Origin: Paludibacteraceae bacterium
GTDB lineage: Bacteria; Bacteroidota; Bacteroidia; Bacteroidales; Paludibacteraceae
Direction: 5' to 3'
NCBI GenBank assembly: GCA_018055865.1
Contig: JAGPGR010000139.1
Span: 1-5,619, forward strand
DNA: 5,619 nucleotides
Shown: positions 1 to 5,619 of the stretch, piece by piece
How positions within the stretch are numbered: position 1 is the first letter of the stretch
How the letters are laid out: every line of letters starts with the position of its first letter
Translations under genes and position numbers: made by a program
Notes under the pieces: model-generated
The model's database searches: none
Told to the model about the DNA's origin: nothing
What the model saw: the letters and a program-made list of their open reading frames with translations, nothing else

Positions 1-1
1 A

Positions 2-1906
2 ACTCAACTCACACTGGCTCAAACGCATAATATACAAGTAGATTTTAAGAAAAATGGAGTCGAAATTCAGAAAACCATGTACGGGATATTTTTTGAAGAT
101 ATCAATTATGGAGCTGACGGGGGTTTGTATGCCGAAATGATTAAAAACCGTTCGTTCGATTTTCCGCAAAACTTTATGGGCTGGAATATTTTCGGCAATG
201 TTAAATTGATGAAAGATGGACCATTCGAAAACAACCCGCATTATATTCGCGTGGGATATTCAGGACACGACCATAAACACAGCGGTGTGGAAAACGAAGG
301 ATTTTTCGGAATTTCGGTGAAGCGCGATGCTGAATACCGTTTTTCGGTTTGGGCGCGTCTTGCCGGAAACAATTCGCAGGAAACCATCAGAATTGAACTG
401 ATTGATGCTGCAAATCATCCGTTTGGCAACGAAAAGCTAATCATCGACTCGAAAGAATGGAAAAAATATCAGGTAACGTTCAAAGCCGGCAAAAATGAAA
501 AACAAGGTAGAATCCGCATCTTCTTCACTTCGAAAGGCGCTGCCGATTTTGAGCATATTTCACTTTTCCCGGTCGATACATGGAAAGGGCGCGAAGGTGG
601 CATGCGTAAAGACCTGGCGCAAGCACTCAACGACTTGAAACCGGGCGTTTTCCGATTCCCCGGCGGTTGTATTGTTGAAGGTACAGACCTCCAAACACGC
701 TACAACTGGAAAAATTCTGTTGGGCCGGTTGAAAACCGTAAACTCAACGAAAACCGTTGGCATTATACATTTACGCATCGTTTTTTCCCGGATTATTTTC
801 AGACTTACGGACTTGGATTTTTTGAATACTTCCAGCTTGCCGAAGATTTTGGCGCCGAGCCATTGCCTGTTGTGAGCGTAGGGCTTGCCTGCCAGTTTCA
901 GAATGGCTGTTGCGAAGCACATGTTGCCGTAGGCGAACTGCACGAATACATTCAGGATGCGCTCGATTTGATTGAATTTGCGAATGGATCTGTAAGCTCA
1001 AAATGGGGAAAACTTCGTGCCGACATGGGACATCCCGAATCGTTCAACCTGAAGGTTCTGGCAATTGGTAATGAACAGTGGGGATCGGAATATCCCGAAC
1101 GCCTCGAACCATTTATGAAGGCCATTCGTGCAAAATATCCCGAAATAAAAATTATCGGCAGCTCGGGTCCGGGCTCTGAAGGTAAAGATTTCGAATATCT
1201 GTGGCCGGAAATGAAACGCCTGAAAGTTGATTTGGTGGACGAGCATTTTTATCGCCCTGAAAAATGGTTCCTCGAAGGTGCTGCCCGCTACGATAGTTAC
1301 GACCGCAAAGGTCCGAAAGTATTTGCCGGCGAATATGCCTGTCATCCTCAGAACAGGAAAAACAACTTTGAATCAGCACTGAGTGAAGCCGCCTTTATGA
1401 CTGGATTCGAACGAAATGCCGACGTGGTGCACATGTGTACGTATGCTCCGCTATTTGCGCATGTGGAAGGCTGGCAGTGGCGTCCGGACCTCATCTGGTT
1501 TGACAATATGAACAGTGTGAAGTCTGTCAACTACTACGTGCAGCAACTTTACGGGCACAACGCAGGTACCAATATGCTTAAAACCTCTGAAAATAAATTG
1601 CCTCTTACCGGACAGGATGGTATTTACGCTTCTTCTGTGTATGATAAAAACAAAAATGAGATAATCCTGAAGATTGTGAATACCTCTGAAGGAATTAAAA
1701 ACATCAATTACTCCCTGAAAGGACTGAAGAATATGGAAAGAGCTGCTGGTAAAACTGTACTGAAGTCAACGAATCCGGATATTGAAAATACGCTGGAAAA
1801 CCCGTTTGCAGTAGTGCCTGTAACGGAGGACCTGAAAATTTCGGGAAATAATTTCCAACTGAACCTCGAACCGAAATCATTCTATATGTTGAATATAAAA
1901 CTTTGA
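2..1906 (+). CDS. GH51 alpha-L-arabinofuranosidase, 5'-truncated by the window edge
   Basis: This retaining glycoside hydrolase is expected to remove terminal alpha-L-arabinofuranosyl residues from arabinan or arabinoxylan side chains. The frame is open to the left edge. The ATG at 77 lies inside the conserved N-terminal block (MYGIFFEDINYGADGGLYAE), and 25 in-frame codons precede it, so 77 is not the true start. The first codons (TQLTLAQTHN) look like the end of a signal peptide cleaved near LAQ, suggesting periplasmic or surface export. Counting from codon 77, residues about 35-165 look like a CBM4/9-type jelly roll. The TIM barrel follows, with RFPGGCIVEG at 193-202, the acid/base Glu333 in GNEQW, DEHFY at 388-392 and the nucleophile Glu419 in AGEYA. 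A C-terminal beta domain runs from about 440 to 609. Both catalytic residues are present and no frameshift is seen. No T9SS sorting domain is present. Family and activity class are secure; the exact substrate is inferred. It converges on the next gene. Confidence 0.95.
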   Translation, partial: TQLTLAQTHNIQVDFKKNGVEIQKTMYGIFFEDINYGADGGLYAEMIKNRSFDFPQNFMGWNIFGNVKLMKDGPFENNPHYIRVGYSGHDHKHSGVENEGFFGISVKRDAEYRFSVWARLAGNNSQETIRIELIDAANHPFGNEKLIIDSKEWKKYQVTFKAGKNEKQGRIRIFFTSKGAADFEHISLFPVDTWKGREGGMRKDLAQALNDLKPGVFRFPGGCIVEGTDLQTRYNWKNSVGPVENRKLNENRWHYTFTHRFFPDYFQTYGLGFFEYFQLAEDFGAEPLPVVSVGLACQFQNGCCEAHVAVGELHEYIQDALDLIEFANGSVSSKWGKLRADMGHPESFNLKVLAIGNEQWGSEYPERLEPFMKAIRAKYPEIKIIGSSGPGSEGKDFEYLWPEMKRLKVDLVDEHFYRPEKWFLEGAARYDSYDRKGPKVFAGEYACHPQNRKNNFESALSEAAFMTGFERNADVVHMCTYAPLFAHVEGWQWRPDLIWFDNMNSVKSVNYYVQQLYGHNAGTNMLKTSENKLPLTGQDGIYASSVYDKNKNEIILKIVNTSEGIKNINYSLKGLKNMERAAGKTVLKSTNPDIENTLENPFAVVPVTEDLKISGNNFQLNLEPKSFYMLNIKL

Positions 1907-1927
1907 TTTTCAGACGTATAAATTTTC

Positions 1928-1959
1928 AAAAAAGCAGGAGAATGATCTCCTGTTTTTTT
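1928..1959. terminator. Bidirectional intrinsic terminator between convergent genes
   Basis: CAGGAG at 1935-1940 pairs perfectly with CTCCTG at 1947-1952 around the loop AATGAT. Six A residues (1928-1933) flank the left arm and seven T residues (1953-1959) flank the right arm. The hairpin is therefore followed by a U-run whichever strand is transcribed. The A and T tracts can also pair across a G-U wobble to lengthen the stem. It starts 21 bases after the arabinofuranosidase stop and lies 40 bases beyond the stop of the minus-strand gene, as expected for a terminator shared by both. Confidence 0.88.
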
Positions 1960-1999
1960 ATTGATATTGGTGAGAATGCTTACAAAGCTTTTTATCAGA

Positions 2000-4585
2000 T
2001 TACTTGTTGAACGTCCCTATTATTCCGTTTTGTGTTACCGTTTCCATACTGATATTGACATGTTTGCATGAACCATTGTTATAAAAAGAAATATCAGCTT
2101 TACCATTACTATCTGTTGATTCATTCGGATTCCAGTACAAGGTTCGTCTGTAATCAGCTTCTGTCATTACGGGCAAATCGCGGTTGTTGTACAGAGGGTT
2201 GAAAAATTCTTTGGGGTAAGAAAAGCCACTGAAAGTTGTGTTGCGTATCCCCAGGGGTTCTTTCCGATAGTTTTTCTTCAAATGCATCACCACGATTGCC
2301 ACTTTTGTGGGGTCATAATCCGGATTTCCTCCGAATAACCGGAGAATAGAACCATAATCTTCAATAATATTAATCGATTCAATTTCTTCGAATACCGGCA
2401 TCTGGATATTAAAAGCATTGTTGCTGCCGCTCATGGAAGTATTGATGTCATTTTGAGCTGAAACCAAATCAGTTGATTCACCGCTCATCAGGCTTTCAAT
2501 GTTAAAAGCTACCAAATCGGGCGAATCATCGCGCATGAAATAGACTTTTTTCCCTTTGTATTTTAAGGTCGAACTACCACTGTCGTTTGCGTAAGAGAAA
2601 TACTGATTCATCTTATCCAGGAAGTTGTAAATATCAGCCGGACTCCAATCGCCGGTGTCCTGAATCTTATCCATTTCTTTTGCCACGTCGTACTTTACGC
2701 TTATTTTTATTGGCCTTTGTTTCGCCGTCACTATCAGATCTTTCAGTACATGCATTTTATCGCTCATCGAAAGATTCTTGTCGATAGAATCGGTTTCGTA
2801 AAGAGTGTCAAGGGTAGTTTCTCTCATCTCGTTGCCGGCATAAGAAATCATGTGGCGTGGTTCGTTTAATTCGGCATTCGAAAAAGATTTCGGGACGGGA
2901 CTAAAATTTCTGTCGAGCATAATTCTGGTTTCCCTGCGCCTGTCATTCAGTTTTGATTGCAGAATAATTTTTGCATCGCCATAAAAATCCTGCAATAAAA
3001 AACCAAATTTGCCCTCCTTATCAGTCCGTGCTTTTCCGCGCTGCGACGAGCTGTCACTCATCAATACCATCATCAATTCTACATCTTTTAATTTTGATTT
3101 TCTAAGCAACGATACCACCGAACCTTCAATTGCCAGTTCTTTCTCCAGTGGATGAACCGGATTAAAAGGTTTGACTCCGGTCATTTCTTTCCATTCATAT
3201 CGTTTCCAGCCCTGAGTGAGGAGTAATAATTCCATTGCCTGTTTTCTCCTGAAGTCATTCGACTCAAAATAATATCCCGGATTCTCGATATAGCCGCGAA
3301 GTTCGGATGACAGTAAGAGGTTTGTCAGTGCATTATCAGCGTATGGAATTACAGAACTGGTACCTGCATCACGCACAGCAAGCGAAAAACTAGTCTGAAC
3401 GGGGTTGTTTTTCCTGTCATTCAACTGAAAACTCATGCTTACCTGTTCGAAAGGCTGAAAATTATTTTTGTTTTGTGACATTGTAATTTTCATTTCACTT
3501 TGGTGATTTGTGAATATCAGTCTTTCGCTCAGAATTTCTCCTTTCGGATTGAAAAGTGTGATTTGAGATACTCCGGATGGAAGCATGTTTTTGGGAAGCG
3601 TTAAATCAACTTCACTTTCTGAAGTCAGATTCACAATCTCGAATGCGTAAAGAATTCCTCTGCAAGATATGGAAAGTCCCAACGGATCTGTTTGAATATT
3701 GGGAGAACGTTGAATCTTAATATTGACTTCGGTGCTATCAGAATTGTTGGTGTACATCGTGTATCCTTCGGGCAATGCCGCGGGAAGTTCAAAAGTATAA
3801 TCCCGGTTATTGTAGGATATTTTTGCAACGTGTTTTCCCGGACCCGGAGTGAATTCAAATGCTCCCGTTCCCAGATATTCGGTATAAATATCTGTTATTA
3901 CCTGATTTTTCTCGTCCACAATATTGCCTGCAACAATTAAATTTTCGCCGTTATCGCCGGTGGTTTTGAAGGCTACTCTGGATTTAAGCCCCTGAATCAG
4001 ATTACCACCTTCAGGATAAAAAGTGATCGAGATACGATCTTTCTGCTTAAAAACGGGTCGTTTCAAAGGAATGCGCTGAGAATTAGGACGTTCGCTCACA
4101 GTCGGTGCGTAATCACCTTCCTTCTTGGGCTTGTCATACACAGGGAGTACTCTCGAAAAGTAGTTTTCCTCAGAGAAATTAAGCATATAGCGGGTGTAAG
4201 CCCTGATTTCATAAAAACCGGCATACCCGGCAGCCGGCAGATAAAAACTATCGTGACATTGCCCTCCCTCTATTTTAAGTTTCTTTGAAGACACGATATA
4301 TCCTTCCTGATTGATTAACTCTACATACAACACTTTACTCAGTTCACTCAAAGAATGGCGGTCAGCCCGCACTACATAAGCTTTGAACCAAATAGTTTCA
4401 TCCAGATAATAGGAGGTGTTGTCAAAATGAATATACACTTTTTCCCGGGGATAGTTTTTTGAGAAAGCTACATATTGTTGTGCAAAAGCTTTCAGTTTAT
4501 TTGTTGCTGTAGAGTCCTGAGTATATGCTTTCCCGACATAACAGCTCAACAGAAAACAAATTAAAAATTGAAGTTTAATACGCAT
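2000..4585 (-). CDS. Exported macroglobulin-like (MG2) protein with a C-terminal TonB plug-like domain
   Basis: This is an 861-residue envelope protein of a Bacteroidota family with no firmly established function. The ATG at 4585 is the first in-frame ATG after an in-frame TGA two codons upstream, and it opens a signal peptide (MRIKLQFLICFLLSCYVGKA). Cleavage after GKA is plausible. LLSC at 12-15 is a weak lipobox alternative, so lipoprotein status is open. An MG2-type domain spans about 48-150, starting with KVYIHFDNTSYYLDETIWFKAY. A second macroglobulin-like segment begins near 187 (ITFYPEGGNL). Residues about 300-465 carry the family's conserved FSLAVRD and LLTQGWKRYEW blocks. A carboxypeptidase regulatory-like repeat lies at about 486-560. 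Residues 615-775 resemble a TonB-receptor plug: LKDLIVTAK near 614-622, then EEIESINIIEDYGSILRLFG at 733-752. The tail (DYRRTLYWNP at 811-820, then TDSNGKADISFYN at 825-837) is a further beta domain. No beta-barrel follows, and no CGEQ thioester motif is present. A role in surface binding or envelope assembly is only inferred. The gene appears intact. Confidence 0.85.
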   Translation of the reverse strand: MRIKLQFLICFLLSCYVGKAYTQDSTATNKLKAFAQQYVAFSKNYPREKVYIHFDNTSYYLDETIWFKAYVVRADRHSLSELSKVLYVELINQEGYIVSSKKLKIEGGQCHDSFYLPAAGYAGFYEIRAYTRYMLNFSEENYFSRVLPVYDKPKKEGDYAPTVSERPNSQRIPLKRPVFKQKDRISITFYPEGGNLIQGLKSRVAFKTTGDNGENLIVAGNIVDEKNQVITDIYTEYLGTGAFEFTPGPGKHVAKISYNNRDYTFELPAALPEGYTMYTNNSDSTEVNIKIQRSPNIQTDPLGLSISCRGILYAFEIVNLTSESEVDLTLPKNMLPSGVSQITLFNPKGEILSERLIFTNHQSEMKITMSQNKNNFQPFEQVSMSFQLNDRKNNPVQTSFSLAVRDAGTSSVIPYADNALTNLLLSSELRGYIENPGYYFESNDFRRKQAMELLLLTQGWKRYEWKEMTGVKPFNPVHPLEKELAIEGSVVSLLRKSKLKDVELMMVLMSDSSSQRGKARTDKEGKFGFLLQDFYGDAKIILQSKLNDRRRETRIMLDRNFSPVPKSFSNAELNEPRHMISYAGNEMRETTLDTLYETDSIDKNLSMSDKMHVLKDLIVTAKQRPIKISVKYDVAKEMDKIQDTGDWSPADIYNFLDKMNQYFSYANDSGSSTLKYKGKKVYFMRDDSPDLVAFNIESLMSGESTDLVSAQNDINTSMSGSNNAFNIQMPVFEEIESINIIEDYGSILRLFGGNPDYDPTKVAIVVMHLKKNYRKEPLGIRNTTFSGFSYPKEFFNPLYNNRDLPVMTEADYRRTLYWNPNESTDSNGKADISFYNNGSCKHVNISMETVTQNGIIGTFNK

Positions 4586-4608
4586 AGGTCAATCATGAAA
4601 TTTGATCT

Positions 4609-4616
4609 CAAAGATA
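4609..4616 (-). promoter_or_regulatory. Probable Bacteroidota -7 promoter box for the MG2 protein gene
   Basis: Read on the minus strand, this site is TATCTTTG, an exact match to the Bacteroidota -7 consensus TAnnTTTG, and it ends 23 bases before the ATG at 4585. The upstream -33 element is weak. A TTG occurs only 14 bases upstream of the box, closer than the usual spacing of about 19, and only a T-rich stretch lies at the expected place. No Shine-Dalgarno sequence precedes the ATG, as is common in this phylum. The site implies that the 861-residue gene has its own promoter rather than depending on read-through from the gene upstream. Confidence 0.55.
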
Positions 4617-4682
4617 CAGAATAAAATGTTCAACAGGAAAATAAAGGGGATATTCACGGTAAGAACTTCGGCTGATACTTTA

Positions 4683-4726
4683 GAAAACCTCATTCTTTTT
4701 ATCCGAAAATCAATGGAATGAGTTTT
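4683..4726 (-). terminator. Possible intrinsic terminator after the SUMF1-domain gene
   Basis: CTCATTC at 4689-4695 and GAATGAG at 4716-4722 form a perfect 7-bp inverted repeat around an AT-rich 20-base loop. On the minus strand the hairpin begins a few bases after the TAA at 4729-4731 and is followed by GTTTTC. A further AAAA/TTTT pairing is possible across a one-base bulge. The position is right for a terminator, but the long loop and short T-run make it weaker than the one at 1928-1959. It could instead be an mRNA-stabilising 3' hairpin. Confidence 0.5.
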
Positions 4727-4728
4727 AA

Positions 4729-5619
4729 TTATCTGTCTATCAAAAGTTTCTGAACAAAGGCTTTATCGGAATTATTCAAAATCCGGACTAAATAAATTCC
4801 GTTTGGAAAACCGGCCACAGAAAAGAAGTTGTTTATTACATTATTGTCGAATACCAATTTGCCTTCAGTATTAATGATTTTCAAATTTTTAATTTCATCC
4901 GCTGTATGGATAGTAACGTACTCTTTTGCCGGATTCGGAAATAAGAGATTCTCAATTACATCTATTTGATTAGCAGGTGTTAATACATTTCGAACTAACC
5001 TGAATCCTGTGAAATTGTAACTTTCATCGGGTGAAATGCTTTCCCTGTGCGTGAGATGTAAGTCTGAAGCTCCATTTGAACGATATCCTCCACGGATCAC
5101 TTTGGATACTCCGCTTGTTGGTCCGGTAGGATCTGCAGACGGTGAAAGATTATCACCATAGCGTCCAAACCAATCAGAACACCATTCATACACGTTTCCG
5201 CTCATATCAAACAGTCCGATACTATTAGCCGTTTTTGTGCCAACCTGTTTGTTGGTGTGTCCCGAGTTGTCATAAAACCACGCTACCAGAGAAGCCGTGC
5301 TGCTTCCGCTGTAAGCATAAGCATTTTTATTTATTCCGCCTTTTGCTGCGTATTCCCATTCTGCCTCAGTTGGTAGTCGTCCTCCTGCCCATTTGCAGTA
5401 CGCTTCAGCTCCATACCAGGTGACTTTGATAGCTGGAAATTGCTCAAATCCGGCTGCCGCTTGCCATGTTCCATTGTTATTTTCAACTCCCCAGGAGTCT
5501 TCCCTGAACAATAACTTTCCGGCAAATTCACCCTCTTTTACAGTTTGACTTCCGTAAATATTCAAAAATTCGGCAAATTGAACGTTTGTTACGACATGTT
5601 TGCTCATGTAAAAAGTGGA
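4729..5619 (-). CDS. SUMF1/FGE-fold protein with T9SS type A sorting domain, 5'-truncated by the window edge
   Basis: The frame stays open through the right edge. The ATG at 5607 is preceded by in-frame STFY, and FYMSKHVVTNVQFAEFLN matches an internal conserved block of the SUMF1 (formylglycine-generating enzyme-like) family, so the true start lies outside the window. Counting from codon 5607, family hallmarks are VTWYGAEAYCKWAGGRLPTE at 62-81 running into AEWEYAA, GLFDMSGNVYEWCSDW at 131-146, RGGYRSN at 172-178 and GFRLVR at 201-206. Residues about 215-292 form a type A T9SS C-terminal sorting domain (NLLFPNPAKEYVTIH, then GIYLVRI near the end). Such domains direct transport across the outer membrane, usually with removal of the domain and surface attachment or release. 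Only Cys71 and Cys143 are present. The redox cysteine pair of active FGE, expected just after RGGY, is missing, so sulfatase maturation is unlikely. A structural, binding or other surface role is inferred. The domain calls are secure; the function is unknown. Confidence 0.92.
   Translation of the reverse strand, partial: STFYMSKHVVTNVQFAEFLNIYGSQTVKEGEFAGKLLFREDSWGVENNNGTWQAAAGFEQFPAIKVTWYGAEAYCKWAGGRLPTEAEWEYAAKGGINKNAYAYSGSSTASLVAWFYDNSGHTNKQVGTKTANSIGLFDMSGNVYEWCSDWFGRYGDNLSPSADPTGPTSGVSKVIRGGYRSNGASDLHLTHRESISPDESYNFTGFRLVRNVLTPANQIDVIENLLFPNPAKEYVTIHTADEIKNLKIINTEGKLVFDNNVINNFFSVAGFPNGIYLVRILNNSDKAFVQKLLIDR

Noticed and set aside
77..79. ATG at 77 as the start of the arabinofuranosidase
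   Set aside because: The frame is open upstream to the window edge and encodes conserved-looking sequence with the end of a probable signal peptide. This ATG sits inside the conserved block that other GH51 enzymes carry after their signal peptide.
560..943. A 127-codon open frame on the minus strand inside the arabinofuranosidase gene
   Set aside because: It lies entirely antisense to the conserved GH51 catalytic region, its translation has no recognisable domain, and no promoter or start context supports it. It is a by-product of the codon use of the real gene, as are the other short frames at 672-875, 771-1001, 998-1345, 1152-1379 and 1348-1530.
3631..3940. Short open frames overlapping the MG2 protein gene on both strands (3631-3858 minus, 3692-3940 plus)
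   Set aside because: Both fall within an uninterrupted, family-conserved coding region, and their translations show no domain or signal sequence. The frame at 2587-2787 plus is rejected for the same reason.
2000..4585. Annotating the 861-residue protein as a TonB-dependent receptor or a thioester alpha-2-macroglobulin
   Set aside because: No beta-barrel follows the plug-like region, and there is no CGEQ thioester motif or full-length macroglobulin architecture.
4561..4596. An 11-codon upstream ORF overlapping the start of the MG2 protein gene, considered as a leader peptide
   Set aside because: It has no ribosome-binding context, no repeated regulatory codons and no attenuator-like hairpin. 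An ATG there by chance is likely.
5235..5531. Short open frames overlapping the SUMF1-domain gene (5235-5423 plus, 5331-5531 minus)
   Set aside because: They overlap the strongly conserved GRLPTEAEWEY and neighbouring segments of the real gene and encode nothing recognisable.
4729..5619. Annotating the SUMF1-domain gene as a formylglycine-generating sulfatase-maturation enzyme
   Set aside because: The catalytic cysteine pair is absent from its expected place, a T9SS sorting domain sends the protein out of the cell, and no sulfatase gene is in the window.

Overview
The window comes from a member of the Bacteroidota, most likely a polysaccharide-degrading Bacteroidales/Marinilabiliales-type organism. 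Three things support this: a C-terminal type A sorting domain of the type IX secretion system (T9SS), a macroglobulin-like surface protein of a kind widespread in this phylum, and a TAnnTTTG promoter box with no Shine-Dalgarno sequence before the only internal gene start. The genus cannot be told from the sequence.

Layout. Three long protein genes fill almost the whole window, and two of them are cut by its edges. Positions 2-1906 (+) hold most of a GH51 alpha-L-arabinofuranosidase that is missing its start. Positions 1907-1999 are a short convergent intergenic gap with a strong, symmetrical hairpin terminator that can serve both strands. Positions 2000-4585 (-) hold a complete 861-residue exported protein. 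It begins with a macroglobulin MG2-type region and ends with a region resembling a TonB-receptor plug that has no beta-barrel. Positions 4586-4728 hold a likely terminator for the upstream gene and a likely promoter for the 861-residue protein. Positions 4729-5619 (-) hold the 3' part of a gene for a SUMF1/FGE-fold protein with a T9SS sorting domain; its start lies beyond the right edge. No gap exceeds 150 bases. I saw no RNA gene, mobile element, CRISPR array or long repeat.

How the genes relate. The arabinofuranosidase would release arabinose from plant arabinan or arabinoxylan. It converges on the other two genes and is not in an operon with them. The two minus-strand genes are co-oriented, but a probable terminator and a probable promoter separate them, so they may be independent units. 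Both encode proteins expected at or beyond the cell envelope; no shared pathway can be demonstrated. I found no convincing new system. The most unusual items are the barrel-less plug-like module in the macroglobulin-like protein, and the SUMF1-domain protein that lacks the catalytic cysteine pair of true formylglycine-generating enzymes.
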